A stretch of 64,000 nucleotides of DNA, taken from positions 160,650 to 224,649 of the forward strand of contig JAGWMJ010000005.1 of assembly GCA_028871815.1 (NCBI GenBank). The letters run 5' to 3'. The notes beneath the pieces are model-generated. The model did no database searches, was not told the origin of the DNA, and saw only the letters and a list, made by a program, of their open reading frames with translations. Positions 18,901-27,426 of this stretch are shown piece after piece. How positions within the stretch are numbered: position 1 is the first letter of the stretch; each line of letters opens with the position of its first letter. Source of the DNA: Armatimonadota bacterium (lineage in GTDB: Bacteria; Armatimonadota; Chthonomonadetes; Chthonomonadales; Chthonomonadaceae). Position numbers and translations under genes: made by a program.

Positions 18901-18988
18901 TCTGTTTCCTGTCGGACCGCCATCGGGGTGGGCAACGTGCTTCAAGGATTGCATTCGGCTAGACTGCGAAATCACGGACGCTGGATAG
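15851..18988 (+). CDS. Tat-exported Rhs/YD-repeat protein with Cys-rich C-terminal tail
   Basis: 1045 residues if begun at ATG 15851. SRRDFLK (21-27) and the following hydrophobic stretch form a twin-arginine signal ending near AFA. Then comes a domain with NVNLSTGNVQLQFG, and from about residue 180 to 850 many YD-type repeats (for example YDANNNVNSITD, YGYNANYGLTSV, YTYDAANNT), expected to form a large beta-sheet cocoon. Residues 830-945 resemble the end of the Rhs core (YDAFGVLMYTSGSAATQWRF), but the usual ARYYDP-GRF and NLYAY-NNP signature is missing. The last 100 residues are a distinct Cys-rich tail with SPGACYEC. A delivered toxin or surface-variable tip is the family expectation; no toxin fold is recognised. 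Confidence 0.85.
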   Translation: MVWGGGNRNSKRIPRSPRVTSRRDFLKAAAITVGATAAGAAGLASSQEPAFASGGINPPSPPQPGAPSSWQASHAIRFGNVNLSTGNVQLQFGVTGWSGRTGLGFGLVFNSQSTRTTAVGPKWTHSYNWYIISGNPAVVIRPDGTETAFYGSGSSFTAPVGCYDTLVQNADSTWTLTAKDQTLYKFNTSGQLVSIVDTFGNTVTVAWSGGVITSITDSVSRAFTLGYTSGKLTSVTDCVSNQWTLAYDSSGRLASITWPLLGGTAYDYSFGYDANNNVNSITDRKTNPWTYSYFNTNCLASVSGPSGSGESVFYALISGSSTPIRYGASPPPWPKAAKTTIVWTDPNLNTVTYAFDSNGFLVAMRDGLGDQSAFLYDANNNRNSVQLPSGKTTTSVWDSHGNKLSQKDPLGNEDQWTWNGAGQMLTHTDANLNETQYGYNANYGLTSVTRPDLGLIQYTLNSTGERTQITDQMLRVTTFGIDTYGHTTSRTNGLLKTTYWVYSKNSLLTQRTGADSRVTNYTQDAWGRLIGIAFPTSGAPSIALTLDAEGNLTEAVDGTGTRYFTVNAWGNRTQQTDPRGTTTAVYDAGQRLTSQTDVTGRITNYTYDAANNTVKVADSTSSASTTYNVDGLKTVVVTSDGVTKTNGYDGANRLTSVVHTNTSTKATIAGYTVTLDAGGRRTKVVEQPSGDITEYVWDSCNRLTSETRTGVRPYSGGYTYDASDLRLTAKIIINGTTVHNGAYDYNAAALLATCDDSATGLNETYTWNSDETLASWPGGSSALSADYDEDGHLLSLAVGGTTAYEYGYAFDGGRRWKKDISAAAWTWFPCGVACSAGDLVEQTSDLTGQSWSTSAVYLRGMGCGSSIYRRNSEWHLFDAGGTAGVITDGSANVLSNNLYDAFGVLMYTSGSAATQWRFLGRFVEEEGLVASAGGGGDMLVARGAGIGGRHRDCRGLSPGACYECEMARMAGKVDPTLACLVANLHCGSHADCNPPPPGGLPMDKLKCMAACAAFCTLLFPVGPPSGWATCFKDCIRLDCEITDAG
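15858..15867 (+). repeat. G10 homopolymer tract
   Basis: The run of ten G is by far the longest I noticed in the window. It lies within the 5' coding region of the Rhs gene, where a length change of one base switches the reading frame. Confidence 0.85.
18344..18678 (+). repeat. Rhs core direct repeat, copy 1 (in the full gene)
   Basis: 335 bp encoding the segment from VACSAGDLVEQ to GGDMLVARG. Copy 2 (19741-20075) has the same length with no indel and many silent changes; copy 3 (21321-21502) covers the last 182 bp. Homology stops at the same point in each, directly before different tails. Confidence 0.85.
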
Positions 18989-19075
18989 TTTTGGGGCGCG
19001 CCGAGCAGTGATCCGAGGATGGCGTGTGGTTGTGGCGCAAATCTGCAGCCGCACCCCGTCCGGGAGCCGCAGCGA

Positions 19076-19732
19076 ATGAAACAACAGAGTGACGTTTTCG
19101 CGTCGTTTGAACCGATTGACGACGGATTCCTTAGGCGCGACTGGACGGCGGCTCAGCTTCCAGCTTCTTGGTTGGCAGCGTCCACGGAGCTTGCGATTCA
19201 GCGCACCTCAGATCTGGCTACGCGATATAGCGGTCTTCGGCCCGACAGCGTGCATCGGCTGGACTGGCTTCCCGATCGGCTGCCGACCCTGGCGGTCCAG
19301 TTTCCGTGCGAGATACCGCCGGAGGAGCGGATGCCCTCCAGCGTGCTCGCAGCAGCGCGCGATATTGCAATGCGGCTGTTTCCCAGCGCGCGCGAGGAGG
19401 AGCTATCCGACTCGGCACAACTTGGCTCTCTGGGCTGGCCGGACCGGTTCGATTTGACAGCCGATATCGGCCGCCTCAGCGCGAGCATGGTTTTTCGAGA
19501 CGAGGCCGCACTGCGTGAGATGGGCGCCGCACTGAGCGGTATGCTTGTGCGCGGTCCGCTTACGGGACACACGCCGGGTGCACTTGTCACACGCATCCGC
19601 GAGTTTACGGATGCGGTCCGGGCGGCCGTGCCGTGCGTGGTGTCGGTGATGACGCCCTGCGGAGAGCCCACCCGTGCCGTGGATCTTAGCCCGGTGTGGG
19701 CCACAGTCGCGGCGGGCATTCTGCTAACGTGA
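19076..19732 (+). CDS. hypothetical cytosolic protein, candidate immunity gene for tail 1
   Basis: 218 residues from ATG 19076, with GGGAG nine bases upstream; an earlier in-frame ATG at 19019 has a poorly placed site. No signal peptide, membrane helix or recognised domain. Contains a Trp-containing acidic start (EPIDDGFLRRDW) and a repeated Arg/Leu helical pattern. It begins 87 bases after the Rhs gene and ends where the second Rhs core copy begins, the position that immunity genes take in Rhs cassettes. The immunity role is inferred from position only. Confidence 0.6.
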   Translation: MKQQSDVFASFEPIDDGFLRRDWTAAQLPASWLAASTELAIQRTSDLATRYSGLRPDSVHRLDWLPDRLPTLAVQFPCEIPPEERMPSSVLAAARDIAMRLFPSAREEELSDSAQLGSLGWPDRFDLTADIGRLSASMVFRDEAALREMGAALSGMLVRGPLTGHTPGALVTRIREFTDAVRAAVPCVVSVMTPCGEPTRAVDLSPVWATVAAGILLT

Positions 19733-19733
19733 G

Positions 19734-20406
19734 CGGTCGTGTCGCCTGCAGCGCGGGAGACCTGGTGGAGCAGACCAGCGACCTAACGGGCCAGTCATGG
19801 TCAACCAGCGCGCTCTATCTCCGCGGGATGGGCTGCGGCTCATCGATCTACCGGCGCAACTCGGAATGGCACCTCTTCGACGCCGGCGGAACAGCCGGCG
19901 TCATCACCGACGGTTCCGCCAACGTACTCAGCAACAACCTGTACGACGCGTTTGGCGTATTGATGTATGCGAGCGGCTCGGCCGCCACGCAGTGGCGCTT
20001 CCAGGGCCGGTTCGTTGAGGAGGTGGGCTTGGTCGCAAGCGCAGGGGGTGGTGGGGATATGCTGGTGGGGAGGGGAGTCGCTCTTTCGTCCGCGTTGCCC
20101 GGCCGGATACCGGATTGCGGCCATATGAGTCCGGGCGCCTGCTTCCTGTGCCTGACGGCAATCGGCGTGCCGTGCGACAAGGCGAGGGCGCTATGCGGCG
20201 CACACACGCTGTGCCTGCCGCCGCCGGGCCCGCGCGGATGTGGGTTCTTGGAAAGCTTTCGATGTTGGCTCATGTGCGGCTCACGCGGCGTGACGGCGTG
20301 CATGGTCAACCCAGACGGTCTCATGGATTGCCAATGTGGCGAGGATCTTGCGGGCGGCCCCGACATGGAGGATCCTGATGGCGGGGCGCCCGGAGGCCCC
20401 GACTGA
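19734..20406 (+). pseudogene. displaced Rhs C-terminal core with Cys-rich tail 2
   Basis: The 335 bp core (19741-20075) is followed by a tail of about 110 residues different from tail 1. The open frame runs back to ATG 19696 inside the preceding gene, in another frame, so expression would need re-initiation there; the N-terminal body of the Rhs protein is missing. The tail has HMSPGACFLC, CDKARALCGAHTLC, a PPP stretch, several CxxxC pairs and an acidic end (DMEDPDGG). As in other Rhs systems, such silent cassettes could replace the tail of the full gene by recombination across the shared core. Confidence 0.75.
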
Positions 20407-20449
20407 TGTACGCGGTCGTGTCACAATGCGAGCGGCGAGGAGAACCACT

Positions 20450-20971
20450 ATGAATCGGCGAGACACAGCATTCGTTTTGGCCGGGGTTGCGGTTGGGGCG
20501 CTCGGCTCGCTCGCGTGGTCGATGCGGCCGGTATTGCAGCTGGGACCGACCCCTGCACATGAGTTGATGCGCTCAAACGGCGGCGCTGTATTCGACATCA
20601 GGACGAACCGCCTCCTCTCCATCCACGGCGCCGCAACCGGGATGAACCTGACGATAGAGCGGCCCACAAATGCCGCTGCAACGAAGACGCTTGCTCGCGA
20701 ACACCGGCCGAACTCTCCCGGCCAATCGGTGGAGGGCCCGGCTAAGATCGGGCTGATGCCGGAGAACGCCCCTGCCTCCCCGGCTTCGGCCGCGTGGTCG
20801 ATCAGCATACCGGCCGGCATACGTGCGAGCGTGAGCGCACTCAGTTCCCGCACTACCCTGGGCTTCCGGATGCCACCAATGGTAATGGTCGTGGTCTCCG
20901 CAGACAAGCCTGCAGGCGCTCAGCCCGTGGGAGCCTACGGCTCGCGATCGGCGACGGCGGGGAGGTCGTAG
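20450..20971 (+). CDS. hypothetical membrane-anchored protein, candidate immunity gene 2, possibly frameshifted
   Basis: 173 residues from ATG 20450, with GAGGAG seven bases upstream, a strong ribosome site. Residues 7-25 are a hydrophobic N-terminal anchor or signal. The rest is polar and low in recognisable motifs. Near 20940 the frame degenerates (GSRSATAGRS) while the neighbouring frame becomes protein-like (LAIGDGGEVVGGFVVGADDE) and stays open to 21306, so a single-base shift may have cut a longer protein of about 280 residues. Lies directly after tail 2, the expected immunity position. No family recognised. Confidence 0.5.
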   Translation: MNRRDTAFVLAGVAVGALGSLAWSMRPVLQLGPTPAHELMRSNGGAVFDIRTNRLLSIHGAATGMNLTIERPTNAAATKTLAREHRPNSPGQSVEGPAKIGLMPENAPASPASAAWSISIPAGIRASVSALSSRTTLGFRMPPMVMVVVSADKPAGAQPVGAYGSRSATAGRS

Positions 20972-21311
20972 GCGGCTTCGTCGTCGGTGCCGACGACGAG
21001 GCGGAAATCGGCGCAGTATTCGGACCCGGTGCCTTGCTGGTTGGCGGAATCCCGGGCGGGCGTGGCATGTTTGCCCGCGGCCGCGGTCGAGTGCCAGTCG
21101 TTATGGCTCTCCATCTCAGCCCCGGGACCGGCCGATTGCTCGGGCTTGCCGCCACGTGGCCGGCGCGCGGTGCCCGGCCTGCGGGCCGCGGCACGGAAGA
21201 TGTGACCGCGGTGAACCTGCTCTCAAATGGACCGGCCCAGTCCGCGCTCCAGTGGCGACCGCCAGCGTCGGCGACGCGCGTCGCTGAGTTCCACAGTTTG
21301 CCATAGCATAA

Positions 21312-21620
21312 TGCGGCCCGGCCGGCGTAATCACAGATGGCTCCGCTAACGTGCTCAGCAACAACCTCTACGACGCGTTTGGTGTGCTAATGTACACCAG
21401 CGGCTCGGGCGTAACGCAGTGGCGCTTCCAGGGCCGGTTCGTTGAGGAGGAAGGGCTGGTGGCGAGCGCCGCGGGCAAAGGGGATGTGCTGGTGGGGAGG
21501 GTTACGCCGCTGAACGCAAAGCAACACGCCCCACCCAAACAAGGGCCGGTCGCACGACCCAGGCGGGCACGACAGCGACCGCACCTTGTGCCAGGATGCA
21601 GATTCCGGCTGCCGCATTAG
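21312..21620 (+). pseudogene. Rhs core fragment 3, truncated
   Basis: From 21321 the sequence repeats the last 182 bp of the Rhs core (AGVITDGSANVLSNNLYDAFG to GKGDVLVGR) in an open frame that has no proper start; a TAA lies at 21309 and the first possible start is GTG 21351. Its tail of about 40 residues (VTPLNAKQHAPPKQ...) is basic, not Cys-rich, and ends inside the first unit of repeat array B, suggesting that the array cut it. Confidence 0.75.
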
Positions 21621-22115
21621 TCTTGTTTATCGCATTTCAGCAGGCGTCCCGCGCTGGGGTACGCGCTCACGACATGGGACCAACGCGACATATAGGACAT
21701 ATAGGTTCGCGCACACGTGGTCAGTAAGCGGAGCAGTGGCACTTGGCCGTGCGCCAGGCGCAGATTCCGGCTGCCGCATATGTCTCATATGTCCCATTGG
21801 TCGCATTTCAGCAAGGGTCCCGCGCTGCTATCACGTTTGATTGGGGTGCGCGCCCACCAGATAGGACATATAGGTTCGCACACACGTTGCCGGCAAGCGG
21901 AGTAGCGCACCCGCGCCGCGGATGAATCTCAGCGGGATGGTTCCGGCTGTGCGCCACGCATCGGTTCCGGTGCCGCATACGTCTCATATGTCCCATTGGT
22001 CGCATTTCAGCAAGCGCCCCGCACTGGGGTAGGCGCTAACCAGATGGGACCAATGCGGCAAGTAGGTTCACGCAGACGTGGCTAGCAAGCGGAGCGGCGG
22101 CGCGCGGCTGTGCGC
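21600..22115 (+). repeat. tandem palindromic repeat array B (three units, periods about 162 and 200 bp)
   Basis: TTCCGG(C)TGCCGCAT recurs at 21603, 21765 and 21965. Each unit has the CATATGTCCCATTGGTCGCA left arm or a decayed form and a right arm with ATGGGACCAATGCG and/or TAGGACATATAGG. Units share their sequence and orientation with array A. Unit 1 contains a doubled ACATATAGG. With array A it brackets the whole Rhs locus as direct repeats. Confidence 0.8.
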
Positions 22116-22198
22116 CAACCTGCTGTCCCGGCAGGAATCCGAACCGCGCCGTCGGAATTGCCGTCTGGAAGCGACGGGGTGACAAGGATGGTGCGATC

Positions 22199-24706
22199 TT
22201 GATAAGCCGACGAGATCTGGTTGCCGGGCTGTTAGCCACTGCTGCCGGTACCGCTGGTTCAGCGGGCGCTGCGCGACACGAAGCCGGTCAGGATGCGGAA
22301 GTGACGCTCGTGAAAGACGGGGCGGCGCGCAGCGTCATCCTGATTCCGGATGACGCCCCGGCGCCTGTGCGTTACGGGGCTGCCCAGCTTCAGCACTTTC
22401 TGGCCGCGATGTCGGGGGCCAAGATACCCATCCGGACACCTGGGGCTACAGCCGGTTACGCTGCAGCCATTCAGCTGCAATCCGACTCCTCACTGGGCTC
22501 CGAGGAGTTCGCGATTCACGCCACCGGAAATGACCGCGGCGGAGCAGTCGTCATCCGGGGCGGCGGAGACCGCGGCGTGCTGTATGGCTGCTTCTACCTG
22601 CTGGATGAGATGCTGGGCTGCCGTTGGTTCACGCAGACTGCCTCGTTGATTCCCCGGCGCAGCTCCATCGGCGTGCCGGTCGGCGACGTTCGGCAGAAGC
22701 CGGCGTTTGAGTATCGTGAGCCTTATGCCGCAGAGTGCTTTGTGAAGGAGTGGACGGTTCGCAACCGCCTCAACGGCAGCCACTATCCGCTGGATGCCTC
22801 CGTTGGAGGCCGCGTGGAGTACGGGCCGTACTTCGTCCATACGTTCAGCGTGATCATTCCACCGGAAAAGTACTTCGCCAGCCATCCCGAGTACTTCAGC
22901 ATGGTCAACGGTAAGCGGATGAATGGATATGCCCAGCTCTGTCTGACCAACCCCGACGTGCTGCGCATCACCATCGACACGGTGAAAGACTGGATCCGCA
23001 AAAACCCGCAGGCAACCATCTTCTCGGTCTCACAGAACGATACCTACTACTTCTGCCAATGCCCGCTCTGCAAAGCCATCGACGATGCGGAAGGCGCGCC
23101 ATCGGGGTCGCTGCTGCGCTTTGTGAATGCGGTGGCTGCCGCAATCGGCAAGGAGTACCCGCACGTACTGATCGATACGCTGGCATACCAGTGGTCTGAA
23201 GACCCGCCTCGCATCACTCGCCCGCTGCCCAACGTGCGCATCCGTCTGGCGCCGATCGGAGCGTGCGTAGCCCATGCGTTCGACGGCTGCCCCGCCAACT
23301 CCCACGTCTATGCCAACCTGCAGGCCTGGAGCGCCATCACCGGGCAGCTCTACATGTGGCACTACAGCACCAACTTCGCGGCCTATCTGCAGCCTTTGCC
23401 AAACCTCAACGAAATCGGCGCCGATCTGCCGTTGATGAAGAAGCATGGGGTGGTAGGCGTCTTCTATGAGGGCGATTATGCGCGGGGCGGAGGCGGCTTC
23501 GATCAGGAGCTGAACAGTTACCTGATGGCCAGGCTGATGTGGGACCCAACCCGCGCTCCCGGCCCGATTATTCGCGAATACCTTCGTGGAGTTTACGGCG
23601 CCGGCGCCAAGGGTGTGCAGCGATGGTTGACCCGGCTGCATCAGCCTTCGGTGGAGCATGGCGTGGATGCCCACATCTATGATGGGTCTGGCGCAGCCTA
23701 CCTTGCCCCGGCTACGCTCCTCGCCGGCGACGCGGACCTTGTCGGCGCGGCTGCCGCCGCGCGTCCAGGCGAGCATCGCGAGGCGGTAGAGCGCGCTCGG
23801 CTCGGCATTCAGTATACGCGGTTGGTACAGAAGCAGCCTGCCTATGCCGTCACGGGCGAAGAGTACGCCCCAGAGATCGGTCCGGACTATCAATCGCTTG
23901 AATCGGCCGTAACGCAGAAGATTCACCGGTACGGCATCACACAGATCCGGGAGGGCCAGGAGGTATCGCACTTCTTCAACTGGCTCGCCGGCCGGCGCGT
24001 AAGCTATCCCCTAAACACACTTCAGGACGCCCGACTGCGTGTGGATGTGGTGCCGGCACTGGGCTGCCGGCTGCTCAGCCTCATCGACAAACGGTTTACG
24101 CGAAATCTGCTTCAGCCGGCGCGGCTCGGAGATGATGGCTACCCGGCGTCCGGCGGCTATGAGGAGTCACTGAGTGCCGGCTACCACGGACCGGGTTGGA
24201 ACGCCGCGTTTGTGGTGGCATCCGCCGGCAGTGATCATCTCTCGGCGCATGCCGTGGTTGGGGCGCTGCACGTTCAACGCTCGCTTCGGCTGTCGGCCAC
24301 GTCGCTGGTGCTTACGACGACCGTTGAAAACCGGTCCGAAAGCCCGCAGACCGTAACGCTTAGAACCCGGCCGCAGTTTGCCGCGGCTCCCGGGGCGGTG
24401 TGGGAGGTGGATTACAAGGAGGCAAATGGCGCCTCCTTAAAGTTGCCTCGCACCGTGGGAAACGGCAAGCCCCGAGATACGATAACCTTACCGAATACGC
24501 CCAGCACGATTCCGGACGGCGCGTGGAGCGTGAATCTGGGTGACTCCGTGGTGGCAATCCAGTTCGATCTGAAGCAGGTGGCCGAAGCCGTGTATGATCG
24601 TGACACGGCACAAGGTCGAGTGAACCTGGAACTGGTATCCGTACCGTGGCAGCTGGAACCCGGCGACAGGGCGACGTTTACGCAAACGTGGACCGTCTCC
24701 TCGTAA
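22199..24706 (+). CDS. Tat-exported DUF4838-type (alpha-glucuronidase-like) protein
   Basis: 835 residues starting at TTG 22199 with AAGGA ten bases upstream. SRRDLVAGLLATAAG is a twin-arginine signal. Residues 45-150 form the alpha/beta domain that precedes GH67/GH20 barrels (APVRYGAAQLQHFLAAMSG, GDRGVLYGCFYLLDEMLGCRWF). Residues 170-460 resemble DUF4838: HTFSVIIPPEKYFASHPEYF, SVSQNDTYYFCQCPLC, LAYQWSEDPP, MWHYSTNF and GVFYEGDYARGGGGFDQELN. A beta-rich C-terminal domain follows. Such proteins are common in polysaccharide-degrading bacteria; enzymatic activity is not established. It may process uronic-acid glycans outside the cytoplasm. First gene downstream of the Rhs locus. Confidence 0.75.
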   Translation: MISRRDLVAGLLATAAGTAGSAGAARHEAGQDAEVTLVKDGAARSVILIPDDAPAPVRYGAAQLQHFLAAMSGAKIPIRTPGATAGYAAAIQLQSDSSLGSEEFAIHATGNDRGGAVVIRGGGDRGVLYGCFYLLDEMLGCRWFTQTASLIPRRSSIGVPVGDVRQKPAFEYREPYAAECFVKEWTVRNRLNGSHYPLDASVGGRVEYGPYFVHTFSVIIPPEKYFASHPEYFSMVNGKRMNGYAQLCLTNPDVLRITIDTVKDWIRKNPQATIFSVSQNDTYYFCQCPLCKAIDDAEGAPSGSLLRFVNAVAAAIGKEYPHVLIDTLAYQWSEDPPRITRPLPNVRIRLAPIGACVAHAFDGCPANSHVYANLQAWSAITGQLYMWHYSTNFAAYLQPLPNLNEIGADLPLMKKHGVVGVFYEGDYARGGGGFDQELNSYLMARLMWDPTRAPGPIIREYLRGVYGAGAKGVQRWLTRLHQPSVEHGVDAHIYDGSGAAYLAPATLLAGDADLVGAAAAARPGEHREAVERARLGIQYTRLVQKQPAYAVTGEEYAPEIGPDYQSLESAVTQKIHRYGITQIREGQEVSHFFNWLAGRRVSYPLNTLQDARLRVDVVPALGCRLLSLIDKRFTRNLLQPARLGDDGYPASGGYEESLSAGYHGPGWNAAFVVASAGSDHLSAHAVVGALHVQRSLRLSATSLVLTTTVENRSESPQTVTLRTRPQFAAAPGAVWEVDYKEANGASLKLPRTVGNGKPRDTITLPNTPSTIPDGAWSVNLGDSVVAIQFDLKQVAEAVYDRDTAQGRVNLELVSVPWQLEPGDRATFTQTWTVSS

Positions 24707-24791
24707 GCTCGGACGAGCCGTATGCAACAATGATGGGATCAAGCGGTCCGGACGCCCCCCATCCGCCGCGTCTGTTGCCGAGAGACCGTTA

Positions 24792-27314
24792 TTGCGATCT
24801 GTTGCGCGTACCAACCTTGTGGCGCTTGCAGCCCTTGCGGCCATCGCTGCCGGCTTGCCGGCTGCTGGCCAGGCCGGCCAGCCGGTTGCCCCTGCGCCGG
24901 AACAACGGCCGCCGTCTAGCCCGGGGACAACGCCGGGCGAAATACCATCGCTGCGTGGACCCTCTCCCGCCGCGGCGCCTCCCCCTCCGGCCGGCATCGA
25001 TATCTATGCCGACGCGCTGGACGAAGGCGACGTTGCCTCCGGATTCTTCATGGCCCACGGCCATGTCAAGATCAGCTATGGCGATACCGTTGTAACTGCA
25101 GACCGTGTGCAGGGGAATGATCACGAGATCATCCTCAGCGGTTCGGCCAAGCTGGTGACCGATGGCGTCACCTCGTATGCAACGGCGGTGCATATCTATC
25201 CGCGCGAGCAGGCATTCCGCGTCGACCAGCCGCGAGCAACGTTTCAGCCGAGCTTTCTGCAGAACCGCATCACGTCTCCGCTGTTCGTAAATGGCGGTGC
25301 ATTTGAGGCAAATACCAGCGGCTATGCGCTGGCGAGCGGCTTTGCGGCAACCACCTGCATCCTCTCCAAGCCGCACTACGAACTGCTGGTAGGCTCAGCG
25401 GAGGTCCTTCCGCACCAGCGCATCATCCTGAGGCACGTTGGAGTAGTGCTGTTTGGCGCGCACCTTCTGGTCCTGCCCGAAATCGTGATTCCGCTCAACA
25501 ACCGCGCACGCCGGCTGCGCACCAACTATCTTCCGGAGGTGGGCGAGAATCTCCAGGAGGGCTACTTCGCGCGGTTTCCGTACACGTTTGCCGAGGGCAA
25601 TGGCGCCGCCACTTTTACCCGGTTCGACGTTACGCAGAAGCGGGGCGAAGGCTACCGCATTGAGCAGGACTATCTGGCCGGCAAGCAGCGCAGCGCCTTC
25701 GACACCTCACAGTACAGCAGCGGCGCGCAGAGCGCCGGCGCCTACAACGCGGCTTATGGCTTCAACACATTCGGCGGCCGGTTCGGAGTTCTGGGTTCCG
25801 GGGCCGGCCCCGAAAACGGTGGCTTCCTCGCCCTGCAGGGTTATTTTGCCGACGGATTCAGCCGTAACTTCTCGGCAACCTACCAGCACCAACAGTCCAT
25901 CGGTTCCGGCAACCACATCCTCTTCTCCTCCGAGCTCGATCGGAACAGCTACGGCGCCAACAGCTTTGGATCAGGAATTGCCGGCGGCGTCACCAGCGAC
26001 AGCAGCCAACGCAGTCGCTTCGATTTCAGCCACCAGGACGCCGCTCATGGCGTGCAGGGTGACCTGGGGATCAACCTCTCCAATGCCGACACCGGGGGAC
26101 TATCGTCCAGCCAGCTCACGGCGGATTATCGCCAATCGTTCGATTTCGGCTCGTCGGGCACGACACACAACAGCCTGAACTATGAGTTCGATCTCAGCCG
26201 GTACCTCACATCGGGCAGCGGCGTTGCGGCACAGAACAGCGCGACGCTCGATTCGAGCCTGGAGTTCCAGCACACGGCTCCAGACTACCAGCTGACGCTG
26301 TCTGCAAACGACACCACCAACCTCAGCGGCTCCCGTGGACTGGGGTTTGGCACGCTGGAGAAGCTGCCGGAGCTGATGGTGAGCGCCGACACGTACAACT
26401 TCAAACGTGGGTGGCTTCACCGTATACCGGCTCATCTGGAGTTCGGCATGGGGCAGTACTCCGAGCCGGCAAACAACACCGTGAACGACCGGCTGGCGAT
26501 GGGCTTCACCGTGGATGACATGCAGCTGGTAAAAGGCGCCACACAGGTGACCTACGGCGGCGGGTTTGAACAGCGGATCTACAGCGACGGCGCGGCGCAG
26601 TACCAGGTTCAGCAGGATGCCCACCTGCGCCAGAGGCTGTGGGGCCGATCCGGTTTCGATCTCAGTTACAACTACCAGCAGCCGGAGGGTGGAACGCCGT
26701 TCCTTTTCGATACCTACACGCGCACGCACGACCTTGCACTGGACGCGGGGTACATCGATGACCAGCACGTTCAACTGACGCTCCGGACCGGTTACGACTT
26801 CCTGGGGACCTCGCAAAGCAACCCGTGGCAGCTGCTCTCTGCGCACGTGATGCTTCGCCCCAACAACTCACTGCGCTACGATGCCCTGGCCACCTTCGAC
26901 CCCAATCGCGGCAGGCTCTTTGGCATTACAAACAGCCTCAAGATTCGGGGCCGGCACAACACAGCAATCGATCTGTACGCGCAGTACGACCCGACGCAGC
27001 ATGCCGGACTGCTGAGCCACTTTCCGGAGCTCGACAGCCAGTTCACCATTCCGTTCTGGCGCAACTGGCGCATCGCGGGCCTGCTGCGCTTTAACGGACA
27101 GATCCGCAAATTCGAAAGCCGCAATATCCAGCTGACCCGCGATTGGGACTGTATGCAGGCCAGCTTCAGTTACACCGAATCGACGTACGGCTTCGGCGTG
27201 CAGCGCTCCATCTACTTCATTCTCAAGATTAAGGCGCTGCCGTTTTTCCACAGCTTCGACCGCGGACCCAGCGGCCAGTCTTTGGGACCATCCTTCGACG
27301 ACTTCGGCTTTTGA
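24792..27314 (+). CDS. LptD/OstA-like outer-membrane assembly protein
   Basis: 840 residues from TTG 24792, with signal peptide (about 1-27) and Pro-rich linker. Residues 70-170 form the OstA/LptD N-terminal beta-jellyroll (FFMAHGHVKISYGDTVVTAD, LSGSAKLVTDG). From about 190 on, the sequence has the alternating pattern of a large beta-barrel and ends in phenylalanine, as outer-membrane barrels do. LptD inserts lipopolysaccharide into the outer membrane in the Lpt pathway. Its presence argues for a diderm envelope. No other lpt gene is near. The barrel is divergent, so the exact substrate may differ. Confidence 0.8.
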   Translation: MRSVARTNLVALAALAAIAAGLPAAGQAGQPVAPAPEQRPPSSPGTTPGEIPSLRGPSPAAAPPPPAGIDIYADALDEGDVASGFFMAHGHVKISYGDTVVTADRVQGNDHEIILSGSAKLVTDGVTSYATAVHIYPREQAFRVDQPRATFQPSFLQNRITSPLFVNGGAFEANTSGYALASGFAATTCILSKPHYELLVGSAEVLPHQRIILRHVGVVLFGAHLLVLPEIVIPLNNRARRLRTNYLPEVGENLQEGYFARFPYTFAEGNGAATFTRFDVTQKRGEGYRIEQDYLAGKQRSAFDTSQYSSGAQSAGAYNAAYGFNTFGGRFGVLGSGAGPENGGFLALQGYFADGFSRNFSATYQHQQSIGSGNHILFSSELDRNSYGANSFGSGIAGGVTSDSSQRSRFDFSHQDAAHGVQGDLGINLSNADTGGLSSSQLTADYRQSFDFGSSGTTHNSLNYEFDLSRYLTSGSGVAAQNSATLDSSLEFQHTAPDYQLTLSANDTTNLSGSRGLGFGTLEKLPELMVSADTYNFKRGWLHRIPAHLEFGMGQYSEPANNTVNDRLAMGFTVDDMQLVKGATQVTYGGGFEQRIYSDGAAQYQVQQDAHLRQRLWGRSGFDLSYNYQQPEGGTPFLFDTYTRTHDLALDAGYIDDQHVQLTLRTGYDFLGTSQSNPWQLLSAHVMLRPNNSLRYDALATFDPNRGRLFGITNSLKIRGRHNTAIDLYAQYDPTQHAGLLSHFPELDSQFTIPFWRNWRIAGLLRFNGQIRKFESRNIQLTRDWDCMQASFSYTESTYGFGVQRSIYFILKIKALPFFHSFDRGPSGQSLGPSFDDFGF

Positions 27315-27426
27315 TAGGTAAGGCGCGTCGCAACTTCCGGTGCACACCGAACCGAAAGCGCTGCACGTACTGCATGGTATCATGATGGCGTGTGCGCCAC
27401 GTGCGCGCATGCACGGAGATGGCAAT

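Noticed and set aside
21600..22115. CRISPR array
   Set aside because: Units are 160-200 bp and similar along their whole length, with no short identical repeat, unique spacers or cas genes.
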